Below, piece after piece: positions 8,249-17,129 of a stretch of DNA of 35,559 bases. The stretch is from Candidatus Zipacnadia bacterium (GTDB lineage: Bacteria > Armatimonadota > Zipacnadia > Zipacnadales > UBA5352). A program made the position numbers and the translations under genes. The stretch's first letter is position 1, and every line of letters begins with the position of its first letter. The stretch lies in contig JALGTR010000058.1 in NCBI GenBank assembly GCA_029821265.1, forward strand, positions 1-35,559. The letters run 5' to 3'. The notes below the pieces were generated by a model. That model made no database searches. It was not told the DNA's origin and was given only the letters and a program-made list of their open reading frames with translations.

Positions 8249-8278
8249 CCAGCCCCAGGCCTGCTTGCTTGGGGCTGG
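8249..8278 (+). terminator. Hairpin terminator without a U-tract
   Basis: CCAGCCCCA (8249-8257) pairs perfectly with TGGGGCTGG (8270-8278) around a 12-nt loop; A8247-T8280 and a G-T wobble extend it. Only two T follow, so intrinsic termination would be weak. The position between the stalk gene and lysA fits a transcript boundary. Confidence 0.5.
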
Positions 8279-8340
8279 TTCCGTACGGGTCCACGGGCCC
8301 ATGATCGACCCGGCGCACCAGAGTGAAAGGCAACAGTGAA

Positions 8341-9684
8341 ATGTCTGAGAACACAATGCTGAAGACGAATGAACGCGGCCACCTCGTCGTTGGTGGCTGC
8401 GATGTCGTGGAACTGGCGCACAAGTACGGAACTCCGCTTTACGTCTACGACGAGGCGCGGATTCGGGCGCGCTGCAGGGAGTACATCGGTGAGTTCACCA
8501 GGCGCTACCCGAATGTGGAGATCGCGTACGCCGGCAAAGCAGCGCTGACGATGGGGTTCGCGCGGCTGATGGACCAGGAGGGGATGGGGCTGGACGTGGC
8601 CTCGGCCGGAGAGCTGTACACCGCACTGCAGGCCGGCTTCCCGCCCGAGCGCATCAAGATGCACGGCAACTACAAGTCCAACCAGGAATACCGCATGGCC
8701 TTCGAGGCCGGGGTCGGCCGGGTCGTGGTGGACAGCCTGATCGAGTTGCGGCAGTTGAGCTGCTGGGCGAAGAAACTCGACGCGGTGGCCGACATCCTCA
8801 TTCGCGTGCGCCCCGGGATCGACACGCACACACACGAGTTGATCCAGACCGGTCAGGTGGACAGCAAGTTCGGCGTCGCCATCTACGGGGGGGAGGCGCG
8901 GCAGGCGATCGAGACCGCGATGGAGCTCGAGAGCATCCGGCTTCACGGCCTGCACTGCCATATCGGCAGTCAACTTCTTGAGACCGATGCTTTCGAGCGG
9001 GCGGTCGATCAGATGGTGCACTTCATCGCCGAGATGCACGACGAGTTGGGGTTCGAGTGCGAGGACCTCGACGTTGGTGGCGGCCTCGGCATACGCTACA
9101 CCGAGAAGGACAATCCTCCGAGCGTGGCCGAGCTGGCGGAAGCGATCTGCCCGCGCCTCCGCGAGCGGCTGGCCGAGCATGGGCTGGCCGAGCCACGGCT
9201 GATTCTCGAGCCGGGGCGATCGATCGTGGGCGAGGCCGGTGTGACCATCTACACCGTGGGCGTCGTCAAGGAGATACCCGACCTGAGGACCTACATCGCG
9301 GTCGATGGTGGGCTGTCAGACAATCCGCGGCCGGCGCTGTATGACGCCGTCTACGAGGCCGTTGTGGCGAATCGCGCTGACGAGGAGCCCTCGCAGTGGG
9401 TGCGCGTTGCGGGTAAGCACTGCGAGACCGATACGCTCATAGAGGACGCCTACATCGCAACCGTGGAGCCGGGCGATCTGCTGGCGGTCTTCGCCACCGG
9501 CGCCTACAACCACGCGATGGCATCGAACTATAATCGCTTCACCCGGCCGGCCGTCGTCCTGTGCTGCGACGGGAATGATGAGCTGCTCGTGGAGCGGGAG
9601 ACGCTTGCAGATGTGGTCTCCCACGACGTCGTTCCGCGACATCTTGCGGTGCCGCAGACCGAAGAGTGTGAGGTCGGGGAGTGA
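8341..9684 (+). CDS. lysA: Diaminopimelate decarboxylase
   Basis: 447 residues, the usual length. It removes CO2 from meso-diaminopimelate to give L-lysine, using pyridoxal phosphate. The fold-type III signatures are all visible: the PLP lysine K66 in AYAGKAAL, HCHIGSQ, the glycine-rich VGGGLGIRY, LEPGRSIVGEAG, the active-site cysteine in HCETDTLIED and the tyrosine in TGAYNHAMASNYNR. The ATG at 8341 is preferred, with AAAGG 10 nt upstream; an in-frame GTG at 8323 would add six residues. It is the first gene of the compact run that extends to 18580, and the next gene starts 12 nt after its stop in the same frame. Confidence 0.95.
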   Translation: MSENTMLKTNERGHLVVGGCDVVELAHKYGTPLYVYDEARIRARCREYIGEFTRRYPNVEIAYAGKAALTMGFARLMDQEGMGLDVASAGELYTALQAGFPPERIKMHGNYKSNQEYRMAFEAGVGRVVVDSLIELRQLSCWAKKLDAVADILIRVRPGIDTHTHELIQTGQVDSKFGVAIYGGEARQAIETAMELESIRLHGLHCHIGSQLLETDAFERAVDQMVHFIAEMHDELGFECEDLDVGGGLGIRYTEKDNPPSVAELAEAICPRLRERLAEHGLAEPRLILEPGRSIVGEAGVTIYTVGVVKEIPDLRTYIAVDGGLSDNPRPALYDAVYEAVVANRADEEPSQWVRVAGKHCETDTLIEDAYIATVEPGDLLAVFATGAYNHAMASNYNRFTRPAVVLCCDGNDELLVERETLADVVSHDVVPRHLAVPQTEECEVGE

Positions 9685-9696
9685 GTCCCGCTGCGC

Positions 9697-10944
9697 GTGG
9701 ACGCACGGATCGACGACCGGCTGCGTGAGCTGCTGACGTCTCTCGGGGAGGCGGTGGCGGAGACCGGCTCGGACGCGTGGCTGGTGGGCGGCCCGGTGCG
9801 AGACCTGCTGCTCGGCCGACCCTCGCCCGATCTTGACATTGCGGTGGATGGGGATCCGGAGGCCGCGGCAGGGGCTGTTGCGAATGCCCTCAGAGGACAG
9901 GTGCGGAAGACCACGCGCTTTATGACCGCCACGGTTGCACTGCCGGGCGGGGGCGAGGTGGACGTGGCCCGGACTCGATCCGAGACATATGCGGAGCCAG
10001 GCGCGCTGCCTGAGGTGAGGCCGGCCGATCTGGTCGATGACCTCGGGCGGCGCGACTTTACGGTCAACGCGATGGCGGTGGCCCTGTCACCGGGCTCGTT
10101 CGGCGAGTTGGTCGATCCCCACGGCGGGATGGCGGACCTGCAGGCGCGGCGCCTGCGCGTGTTGCACGAGCGCAGCTTCGAGGACGATCCCACGCGCATG
10201 CTCAGGGCGGTGCGCTTTGTCCTGCGGCTGGGCTTCGAGCTGGCCGACGAGACGCGGGCGCTGCTCGATCAGGCCGTCGCCGAGCGTCGGCTGGCCGGGA
10301 TCTCCGGCGCGCGGATTCGGAATGAGCTTCGAGTCATCTTCGAAGAGGCACCAACCGAGGCCCTCGCGACGCTGCAGGCGTGGGGACTGCTGGAGGCCAT
10401 GGAGTTGCCGCCGGCCTCAGATGACGCGATCGCCGCCTCTCGGCTGGTGACGGACGCGGCCGAGGAGCTCGGCATCGGTCTGCAGCAGACGGCGCTGCCG
10501 GCGTGCCTCGGGCTTTACGCGGGGCTCTCGGATGTCGATGGCGAGAGGCTCGCCGAGCGATTGATGCTGTCGGCGCAGGAACGGGACGGGCTGGTGAAGA
10601 CCGCGCGCTTCGTGCGGCAGCCTCCGCCTGAGCTGGTCGGGCTGACGGACAGTGAGCTCTTCTTCGCGCTGCGGGATCTGGCACCACCAGCGGCGATCGC
10701 CGGCTGGACGGTGCTCGACGGCGACCTGCGGGGGCGGCTGGAGCGATACTGGCGGAGACTGCGGGGCGCGTCCGCGGATATCACCGGCGAGGACCTGAAG
10801 GCTCTTGGGCATGCGCCCGGGCCGGCCTTGGGCGAGGCACTTGACGTGGCGCTTGCGGCGAAGCTCGACCGCAATGCGAGTCCCTATGAGCAGCTTCAGG
10901 CCGCCGTGGGCGCGATTGAGGACCGGCGCGGCCGCCAACCATGA
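9697..10944 (+). CDS. tRNA nucleotidyltransferase / poly(A) polymerase family protein, no HD domain
   Basis: 415 residues from a GTG start at 9697, with GGGGAG about 15 nt upstream. No better start exists because the lysA stop lies in the same frame. It is a class II nucleotidyltransferase: WLVGGPVRDLLLGR, the metal-binding pair D45/D47 in PDLDIAVDG, the RRDFTVNAMA motif, and the DDPTRMLRAVRF motif of the neck region. ISGARIRNELRVIFEEAP continues the neck. A C-terminal GHAPGPALGEAL block resembles the tail of CCA-adding enzymes. No HD phosphohydrolase motif is present. It should add nucleotides to tRNA 3' ends. A second family member lies at 17119-18580, so this one may be CCA-, CC- or A-adding; the sequence alone does not decide. 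Confidence 0.85.
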   Translation: MDARIDDRLRELLTSLGEAVAETGSDAWLVGGPVRDLLLGRPSPDLDIAVDGDPEAAAGAVANALRGQVRKTTRFMTATVALPGGGEVDVARTRSETYAEPGALPEVRPADLVDDLGRRDFTVNAMAVALSPGSFGELVDPHGGMADLQARRLRVLHERSFEDDPTRMLRAVRFVLRLGFELADETRALLDQAVAERRLAGISGARIRNELRVIFEEAPTEALATLQAWGLLEAMELPPASDDAIAASRLVTDAAEELGIGLQQTALPACLGLYAGLSDVDGERLAERLMLSAQERDGLVKTARFVRQPPPELVGLTDSELFFALRDLAPPAAIAGWTVLDGDLRGRLERYWRRLRGASADITGEDLKALGHAPGPALGEALDVALAAKLDRNASPYEQLQAAVGAIEDRRGRQP

Positions 10945-10959
10945 TTCAACGGAGAGACC

Positions 10960-11595
10960 ATGCTTCTTGATGTGCTTCTGAGCGGCGACATCGTGGGGAA
11001 TCTGCCCTTCATCCTGAGCTGGCTGCTGGCGATTACCGTTGGCCTCACGCTGCATGAGTTCGCGCACGCGTATGCGGCCGATCGGGTGGGTGACCCGACG
11101 CCACGGGCCAACGGGCGGGTGTCGATCAACCCCATCGACCACTACGATCCGGTCGGCACGACCATGATTCTGCTGTTCGGAATTGGGTGGGGCAAACCTG
11201 TCCCGGTGAATCCGATGAACTTCCGTCATCCGCGACGGGACTCGGTCATCGTCGCCGGCGCGGGGATCGCGACGAATATCGTGGTTGCGGTGCTCGCGGG
11301 GTTGCCGATCCGCTTCGGCGTGGCGGGGGAGTACGTGCTCCCGCTGGCGCTGATGGTCATGCTGAACCTGATTCTGGCGTTCTTCAACCTGCTGCCGCTG
11401 GGGCCACTGGATGGTGCGGGCGTTGTGGAGGGGCTGCTACCGCCGCGACAGGCGCGACGGTTCGCGGAGCTGACGGGGCAGTACGGGATGCTGGTGCTGC
11501 TGGCGGTCATTCTGATCCGGCCGCTGGGCCGGCTGCTGATCTGGACGCCGGTCAGCTACCTGAGCTATCTCATCACAGGGTACATGCTCATTTAG
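10960..11595 (+). CDS. Site-2 protease family (M50) membrane metallopeptidase
   Basis: 211 residues, an intramembrane zinc protease of the short bacterial site-2 group. HEFAH (H32, E33, H36) lies in the first hydrophobic helix after LLAITVGLTL. The third zinc ligand is expected at D151 in NLLPLGPLDG. RANGRVSINPIDHYDPVGT between them is the usual linker of this subfamily. Four to five further hydrophobic segments are visible, and no PDZ domain is present. The ATG at 10960 follows GGAGAG by 3 nt. The gene sits 15 nt after the upstream gene and 6-9 nt before trpS, an arrangement of M50-trpS-scpAB that I recall from several bacterial phyla. The substrate is unknown. Confidence 0.9.
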   Translation: MLLDVLLSGDIVGNLPFILSWLLAITVGLTLHEFAHAYAADRVGDPTPRANGRVSINPIDHYDPVGTTMILLFGIGWGKPVPVNPMNFRHPRRDSVIVAGAGIATNIVVAVLAGLPIRFGVAGEYVLPLALMVMLNLILAFFNLLPLGPLDGAGVVEGLLPPRQARRFAELTGQYGMLVLLAVILIRPLGRLLIWTPVSYLSYLITGYMLI

Positions 11596-11604
11596 GCTGG
11601 AGTG

Positions 11605-12615
11605 ATGACGTTGTCGGAGAAGAAAGGGCGCATTCTGAGCGGACACAGGCCAACCGGCCTGCTGCACATAGGGCATTACGAAGGGACGTTGCGCAACTGG
11701 GCTGCCCTGCAGGACGATTACGAGTGCTTCTTCGAGATCGCGGACTGGCACGCGCTCACGACGAGATATGACCAGACCGCGGACCTGCCCGAGCGGGTGG
11801 AGCAGATCGCGATCGACTGGCTGGCCTCCGGGCTGGACCCGGAGCGCAGCACACTCTTCGTGCAGTCGGATGTGCCCGAGCACGCGGAGCTTTATCTGCT
11901 GCAGGGCATGGTGACGCCCGTGTCGTGGCTGGAGCGCTGCCCGACGTACAAAGATCAGGTCGCCAATCTCACGGATGGTTCGGGGCCGGGCTTCGGGCTG
12001 CTGGGATATCCGGTGCTGCAGGCGGCAGATATCACGATGTACAAGGCCAACGTGGTGCCGGTCGGCGAGGATCAGCTGCCGCACCTCGAGATCACGCGGG
12101 AGATCGTGCGGCGCTTCAACAACTTCTTCGGCGACATCTTCCCGGAGCCTGAGGCGCTGCTGTCGAAGTTTGCGCTGGTCCCGGGGACAGACGGCCGGAA
12201 GATGAGCAAGTCATACGACAACGCGATCCTGCTGGCCGACAGCATCGATGAGGTCGCGCAGAAGATGAGGTCGATGTTCACCGACCCGGAGAAGCTGCGG
12301 ATGGGCGATCCGGGCCATCCGGACCGGTGTCCGGTGTTCGTGTATCATCGCATGTATCAGGACGACCCGGAGCGCATCGAGGAGATCAAGGTGGAGTGCG
12401 AGTCCGGCGATCTCGGGTGCGTGAACTGCAAGGCCGAGGCCACCGAGAAGCTGATCGAGGCGGTGGGGCCGGTCATGGAGCGGCGACGGGAGCTGGCCGC
12501 AAATACTGACTACGTGCGCGCGGTTCTGGCCGAGGGCGCGGAGAAGGCCAGGGCGGTCGCATCCGAGACAATGGCCGAGGTCCGCTCGGCGATGAGCCTG
12601 AACCTGACGGGCTAA
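11605..12615 (+). CDS. trpS: Tryptophanyl-tRNA synthetase
   Basis: 336 residues, the typical size for bacterial TrpRS. It charges tRNA-Trp with tryptophan. The class I signatures are LLHIGH (residues 19-24, following SGHRPTG) and KMSKS (199-203, in GRKMSKSYDNAI). The body carries FEIADWHALTT, DQLPHLEITREI and a short C-terminal helical tail (MAEVRSAMSLN). The start is uncertain: GTG at 11602, ATG at 11605 and TTG at 11611 are in frame, and the GGAG at 11599-11602 fits the TTG best at 8 nt. The ATG is given by convention. The gene lies 9 nt after the M50 protease and 12 nt before the nucleotidyltransferase, so it is probably cotranscribed. Confidence 0.95.
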   Translation: MTLSEKKGRILSGHRPTGLLHIGHYEGTLRNWAALQDDYECFFEIADWHALTTRYDQTADLPERVEQIAIDWLASGLDPERSTLFVQSDVPEHAELYLLQGMVTPVSWLERCPTYKDQVANLTDGSGPGFGLLGYPVLQAADITMYKANVVPVGEDQLPHLEITREIVRRFNNFFGDIFPEPEALLSKFALVPGTDGRKMSKSYDNAILLADSIDEVAQKMRSMFTDPEKLRMGDPGHPDRCPVFVYHRMYQDDPERIEEIKVECESGDLGCVNCKAEATEKLIEAVGPVMERRRELAANTDYVRAVLAEGAEKARAVASETMAEVRSAMSLNLTG

Positions 12616-12627
12616 CGGGGAGCTGAC

Positions 12628-13707
12628 ATGAAGGCGATTGTGCTGTGCGCGGGGATCGGGTCGCGACTGAGGCCGCTGACGTGGGTACGACCCAAGCACC
12701 TGCTGCCCGTCGCCGGGCGGCCGGTGATCGATCACGTGCTCACGGATCTGCGGGAGGCCGGGGTCGATCACGCGGTCTTCGTCACCCCGCCGGACGACCA
12801 CGCACTGGAGGAGTTCGTCGGCGATGGCGCCCGCTGGGGCATCGAGACGAGCTTCTGCGAGCAGCCCGAGCCGCTGGGGCTGGCGCATGCGCTCCGCTGT
12901 GCTACCGGCCACGTGGGCGACGACGAGCGGTTCCTGATGTACCTCGGCGACGATCTGCTCGGAGAGGGTGTCGCGCAGTTCGCCGACAGGTTCCGGGCGT
13001 CTGAGGCCGCGGCGTCACTAATCGTCAAACCTGTGGCGGATCCGCGCAGCTTCGGAGTTGTGATCGTCGAGGATGGTGTGGTGACCGGGCTTGTCGAGAA
13101 GCCGAGCAACCCGCCGAGCAACCTCGCGGTCGTGGGCGTCTACGGTTTCGGGCCGCAGATATGGGACGCGATTGACCGGATCAGCCCGTCGGCGCGCGGT
13201 GAGCTTGAGATAACCGACGCAATCGATCTGCTGGTGAGGCAGGGCGAGGAGGTCACGGTTCACGTCACCGAGGGCTTCTGGGCGGACGCAGGTTCGCCGG
13301 AGGCGCTGCTGCGGGCGAATCGCTTCTTTCTCGAGCGCCTGGAGGCCAGGAATGAGGGCGAGGTCGACGGGGCATCGCTAATCGAGGGGCGGGTCAGGAT
13401 CGAGCCCGGCGCGCGCGTGGAGGCGTCGCATCTGATGGGCCCCTGTCTGATCGGCGCCGGCTGTGTGGTCGAGGACAGCACGCTCGGACCGCATGTTGCG
13501 CTGGGCGGAGGCTCACGTGTGACGCGGGCGCGCGTGGCCGACAGTATCGTCGAGGAGGACTGTGTGGTCGCGGATGTCCCCGGTGGCATCGAGAGGTCGG
13601 TGCTGGGGCGGCGCGTGACGGTTCGGCACATCACGCGGGACAGCGCAGTTCCGGCGATCCTGTTTGCGGCCGATGAGAGTGTCATCAGCGCGGATGTCGG
13701 TGAGTGA
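12628..13707 (+). CDS. Sugar-phosphate nucleotidyltransferase with left-handed beta-helix tail
   Basis: 359 residues. It transfers a nucleotide to a sugar-1-phosphate, giving an activated sugar. The N-terminal Rossmann-like domain has the nucleotide loop LCAGIGSRLRPLT followed by RPKHLLPVAGRPVIDHVL, plus MYLGDDLL (metal-binding aspartates), GLVEKPSNPPS and GVYGFGPQIW. Residues about 225-345 form imperfect hexapeptide repeats of a left-handed beta-helix (GARVEASHLMGPCLIGAGCV and on). The layout matches the long RmlA/glucose-1-phosphate thymidylyltransferase-like group rather than GlmU; the true substrate is unclear. The stop codon overlaps the GTG of scpA by 4 nt, so translational coupling is likely even though no functional link to scpA is known. 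Confidence 0.85.
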   Translation: MKAIVLCAGIGSRLRPLTWVRPKHLLPVAGRPVIDHVLTDLREAGVDHAVFVTPPDDHALEEFVGDGARWGIETSFCEQPEPLGLAHALRCATGHVGDDERFLMYLGDDLLGEGVAQFADRFRASEAAASLIVKPVADPRSFGVVIVEDGVVTGLVEKPSNPPSNLAVVGVYGFGPQIWDAIDRISPSARGELEITDAIDLLVRQGEEVTVHVTEGFWADAGSPEALLRANRFFLERLEARNEGEVDGASLIEGRVRIEPGARVEASHLMGPCLIGAGCVVEDSTLGPHVALGGGSRVTRARVADSIVEEDCVVADVPGGIERSVLGRRVTVRHITRDSAVPAILFAADESVISADVGE

Positions 13708-14498
13708 TCGCGCTGCCAGTACGAGACCTCGGGGCACAGTTTGAGCAGTTTAGCGGCTACCAGGTGCGCATCGAGATCTTCGAGGGGCCGCTGGATCTGC
13801 TGCTGCATCTCGTCCGGCGCGAGGAGGTTGAAGCGGCGGAAGTTGATGTCGCGCGGATCACCGATCAGTTTCTGCGCTATCTCCGCACCATGCACCAGAT
13901 CAACATCGAGGTTGCAGCGGAGTTCGTGGTGACCGCGGCGACGCTGCTTCTGCTCAAGTCGCGTTCGCTGCTGCCTCGGGAGGATCCTGACGAGGAGATC
14001 GAGATCGAGGACGAGGGCGACCCGGCGGTGGAGCTGGCGCGGCGGCTGGCCGAGTACCGGACGTATAAGGAGGCCGCCGAGATCCTCTCCGAGGCGCAGG
14101 AGGCGCGCAAGCAGATCTACCTGCGACCGTCGAGTGCGGAATCTTCGGTCGGGCCAGGCGTGGTGCCGCTCAAGGACGTGTCGGTGTTCGATATGGTGGC
14201 GGCCGTGCATGAGATGCTGGAGCGCGCGAAGGAGCCGCCGCCCCACCAGGTTGAGCGTGAGGAGATTACCGTGGGCGAGCGCATCGAGCAGCTCGCGCGC
14301 GGGCTGCGGGCGCGCAGCGGCGAGAAGGTGTTCTTCGACGAGCTGGTGCCGCAGGGGTCTACCCGGGTGTTCATCGTGGTGACGTTCCTTGCGGTGCTTG
14401 AAATGATCCGGCGCGGCGAGCTGGCGGTGTTTCAGGAGCAGCCGCGCGGGCGGATACAGCTTCGCTACCAGAGGACGGAGGAAGCGAGACGGGCGTGA
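13704..14498 (+). CDS. scpA: Segregation and condensation protein A
   Basis: 264 residues, the kleisin subunit of the SMC-ScpAB chromosome-condensing complex. The N-terminus has the hallmark IEIFEGPLDLLLHLVRR, then ITDQFLRYLR and AAEFVVTAATLLLLKSRSLL. The C-terminal winged helix ends with VTFLAVLEMIRRGEL. An acidic stretch (DPDEEIEIEDEGD) links the two halves. The GTG at 13704 overlaps the stop of the preceding gene (GTGA). An internal GTG at VRIEIFEG could be the true start if the first 21 residues are not translated. It overlaps scpB by 4 nt, as usual for this pair. Confidence 0.95.
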   Translation: MIALPVRDLGAQFEQFSGYQVRIEIFEGPLDLLLHLVRREEVEAAEVDVARITDQFLRYLRTMHQINIEVAAEFVVTAATLLLLKSRSLLPREDPDEEIEIEDEGDPAVELARRLAEYRTYKEAAEILSEAQEARKQIYLRPSSAESSVGPGVVPLKDVSVFDMVAAVHEMLERAKEPPPHQVEREEITVGERIEQLARGLRARSGEKVFFDELVPQGSTRVFIVVTFLAVLEMIRRGELAVFQEQPRGRIQLRYQRTEEARRA

Positions 14499-15211
14499 GC
14501 TACGACCATGACGAGAAACTGCTGGCTCTGCAGGCGGTGATCTTCGCCTCGGAATCGCCGTGTGACGAGGACCGGCTTGCGGAGACCCTCGATGTGCCGG
14601 TCGACCAGATCGAGCCGCTCATCAACGACCTCGGCAGGCTGCTGGAGGGGACGGCCCTGCAGGTGGTGCGCATCGCAGGCGGGTACCAGCTTGCCACGCG
14701 GCCTCGTTTCGCGGGGTACGTGCAGCGGCTGCGGGAGCCTGAGCCGGAACGGCTCTCTCCGCAGGCGCTGGAGACGCTGGCGATCATCGCGTATCTTCAG
14801 CCGATTACCCGGCCGGAGATCGACGAGATCCGGGGCGTCAACTCCAGCGGCTCGGTCAACAGCCTGATGGAGAAGGGGCTGGTGGAGATCAGCGGGCGCA
14901 AGGAGGCGCCGGGCCGGCCGTTCCTGCTGGTGACCACGCGCCACTTCCTCTCCACGTTCGGGCTCAATGATCTTGATGAACTGCCGGATGTGGCCGCGGG
15001 CGAGACCGATTTCCGCGAGCAGCTCCGCGAGCTGGTGAGCGAGGGCGAGGTCGAGGAGGAGGTCGCTGAGCAGGCCATCGAAGAGATGGAGGCCGAACAG
15101 AGCGAGGTCGGGCAGGACGAGGCCACTGATGCGGCTAATGCTCAGAGTGAGGACGAAGACGAGCCGGACGATGAGTCGAGAGACAGCAATGCCGAAGCCG
15201 AAGGAAGCTGA
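14495..15211 (+). CDS. scpB: Segregation and condensation protein B
   Basis: 238 residues. It dimerises and binds ScpA to regulate SMC. Two winged-helix domains are visible, with the family signature LSPQALETLAIIAYLQPITR and then GVNSSGSVNSLMEKGLVE and GRPFLLVTTRHFLSTFGL. The core ends near residue 170. The last 65 residues are a very acidic tail (runs of Glu/Asp such as EGEVEEEVAEQAIEEMEAE), longer than in model ScpB proteins and probably disordered. The GTG start at 14495 overlaps the scpA stop, and GGAGG lies 13 nt upstream within scpA. Confidence 0.95.
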   Translation: MSYDHDEKLLALQAVIFASESPCDEDRLAETLDVPVDQIEPLINDLGRLLEGTALQVVRIAGGYQLATRPRFAGYVQRLREPEPERLSPQALETLAIIAYLQPITRPEIDEIRGVNSSGSVNSLMEKGLVEISGRKEAPGRPFLLVTTRHFLSTFGLNDLDELPDVAAGETDFREQLRELVSEGEVEEEVAEQAIEEMEAEQSEVGQDEATDAANAQSEDEDEPDDESRDSNAEAEGS

Positions 15212-15226
15212 GGGGACGCCCGGGAC

Positions 15227-16435
15227 GTGCGCACCAGAGATCGCGGCCTGACGACTGTGCTCCTGATCGTGCTTGCGGCGCTTCCCACGGGCGCCGCCTT
15301 CGCCGCAGACGTGCCTCCGCCGAATCTGCGCTGCACCGCAGCCGTGCTTATCGACCCCGGGACGCGCCAGATCATGTTCAGCCACAACGGCGATCAGCCG
15401 CGTCCTCCTGCGAGCCTCACGAAGATGATGACCGGGCTGCTGGTGGCCGAGGCGGGCAACCTGGACCGGACCGTGGTGGTGAGCGAGAGAGCGGCGGCGG
15501 TGGGCGAGACCTCCATGAACCTGACCGCCGGTGAGCGCATCAAGCTGCGACATCTGCTGCTCGGCGCGATGCTGTCGTCGGCGAATGATGCGGCCACGGC
15601 CTGCGCGGAGGCCGTGGCGGGCTCTGTCGAGGAGTTCGTGGCGCTGATGAACCGTCGGGCTGAGGAGCTCGGGCTGGAGAACACGCACTTCGAGAACCCC
15701 CACGGGCTGCACAGCGACGGGCACATCTCCACCGCGGAGGATTTGTCGCGAATTGCCCTGCAGGTGATGGGACGGGCGGAGCTGCGCCCAATCGTGCGGA
15801 TGCAGGAGGCGATCGTCCCGTGGCCCGGGCGGCCGTACGACCGGAAGCTCATCAATCGCAATCGCCTGCTGGAACTCTGGGACGCCTGCGACGGGATCAA
15901 AACCGGCTACACGAGGCAGGCGGGTCGATGCCTCGCGGCGAGCGCCTACGTGGATAACTGGCGGCTGATCTGTGTGGTATTGGACTCTGAGGATGCCTGG
16001 TCGGACGCTCGGACGCTGCTGGAGTGGGGATTCGACAACTTCTACAAGGTCGGGCTGGTGCTGCGCGACAAGACGAAAGCGACGATCGAGGTGCGCGGCG
16101 GGGTGCGGCGCACCGTCCCGGCACGTGCGGCGCTGGACGTCATCGTGGTTATGCCACGGAACGAGCGGCCGGCCGAGCCCGAGCTTCTCGTGAGCAGCTG
16201 TCGCGCGCCGATCTCGGCGGGAGAGGTGTGCGGGCAGCTCCTCGTGACGCTGCCCGGCGGCGAAAAGCAGACGGTCGACCTGGTGGCGCTTGAGGATGTT
16301 GCGGAATCGCCGTGGGCGCGCATCATCCGAGGGCAGTGGACGCAACTGGCTCTGCTCGTGGTCATCCTGCTGGCGACGGGGGTGCTTGCGCATGGAGCGG
16401 TTGCAGAAGCTCTTGGCGCGCGCAGGGCACGGTAG
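15227..16435 (+). CDS. D-alanyl-D-alanine carboxypeptidase (S11 family, DacF/PBP5-like)
   Basis: 402 residues from a GTG start, with a signal peptide ending AAFAAD. It trims the terminal D-alanine from peptidoglycan pentapeptides on the outer face of the membrane. The penicillin-binding triad is complete: S63-LTK66 in PASLTKMMTG, S118-A-N120 in SSANDAA and K225-T-G227 in GIKTGYTRQAGRC. A C-terminal beta domain follows (about 275-370), then a hydrophobic segment LALLVVILLATGVLAHG near the end. That segment probably anchors the protein as a true transmembrane helix, instead of the amphipathic helix of E. coli PBP5. The 3' end overlaps the pseudouridine synthase gene by 44 nt. Confidence 0.9.
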   Translation: MRTRDRGLTTVLLIVLAALPTGAAFAADVPPPNLRCTAAVLIDPGTRQIMFSHNGDQPRPPASLTKMMTGLLVAEAGNLDRTVVVSERAAAVGETSMNLTAGERIKLRHLLLGAMLSSANDAATACAEAVAGSVEEFVALMNRRAEELGLENTHFENPHGLHSDGHISTAEDLSRIALQVMGRAELRPIVRMQEAIVPWPGRPYDRKLINRNRLLELWDACDGIKTGYTRQAGRCLAASAYVDNWRLICVVLDSEDAWSDARTLLEWGFDNFYKVGLVLRDKTKATIEVRGGVRRTVPARAALDVIVVMPRNERPAEPELLVSSCRAPISAGEVCGQLLVTLPGGEKQTVDLVALEDVAESPWARIIRGQWTQLALLVVILLATGVLAHGAVAEALGARRAR

Positions 16436-17129
16436 CCGTCGCGCCTGCGAGGAGCTGATTCGCGAGGGGCGGGTGACCGTTGACGGGCGCACGGTGACGA
16501 AGCTGGGCGCAAAGGCCTCGCCGGACGCGGACATCCGCGTGGACGGTGAGCCGATCTCGATCCCCGAAGGGCACATCTACCTCGCGCTCAACAAACCCCC
16601 CGGATATGTGACCACGCGAGATGACCCGCACGGTCGGCCAACGGTCATGGACCTGGTCCCGGAGGGGTGGCGTGACCGGATCTACCCGGTGGGCCGGCTG
16701 GACCAGGACACCACGGGGCTGCTGCTAATGACCGACGATGGCGAGCTCACGCAGCGCCTGTTGCATCCACGGCACCACGTTCCGAAGCAGTATCTCGCGG
16801 ATGTCGAGGGCACACCATCGGAGTCGCAGCTTCGGCGCCTGCGTTCGGGCATCGAGCTCGAGGATGGCCCGACGCAGCCGGCGGAGGTCATGCTCGTGGC
16901 CAGCGGCAGCGGAGAGAGCCGGCTGCGTATCACGATCACCGAGGGTCGCAACCGGCAGGTCCGGCGGATGTGTGAGGCCATCGGTCATCCGGTGCGGCGG
17001 CTCAAACGCGTGGCGATGGGACCGCTGCGGCTCGGGGAGCTGCCGCTGGGGCAATATCGGGAGCTGAGCGTGGGGCAGGTGTCGGCGCTTCGCCAGGCCG
17101 TCGGCCTGCCCGTGGACGATGGTGAGTGA
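16392..17129 (+). CDS. rluB: rRNA pseudouridine synthase, RluB/RsuA family
   Basis: 245 residues. It isomerises a uridine of ribosomal RNA to pseudouridine. An S4 RNA-binding domain (about 1-60, MERLQKLLARAGHGSRRACE) precedes the catalytic domain with GRLDQDTTGLLLMTDDG, where D104 is the expected catalytic aspartate, then KQYLADVEG and EGRNRQVRRMCEAIGHPV. The ATG at 16392 is the first one aligning with the family start, with GGGGGTG about 7 nt upstream. It lies inside the 3' end of the carboxypeptidase gene. Neighbouring scpAB is the common context of rluB-type genes. The symbol reflects subfamily likeness; RsuA-like or RluE-like specificity is not excluded. Confidence 0.88.
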   Translation: MERLQKLLARAGHGSRRACEELIREGRVTVDGRTVTKLGAKASPDADIRVDGEPISIPEGHIYLALNKPPGYVTTRDDPHGRPTVMDLVPEGWRDRIYPVGRLDQDTTGLLLMTDDGELTQRLLHPRHHVPKQYLADVEGTPSESQLRRLRSGIELEDGPTQPAEVMLVASGSGESRLRITITEGRNRQVRRMCEAIGHPVRRLKRVAMGPLRLGELPLGQYRELSVGQVSALRQAVGLPVDDGE

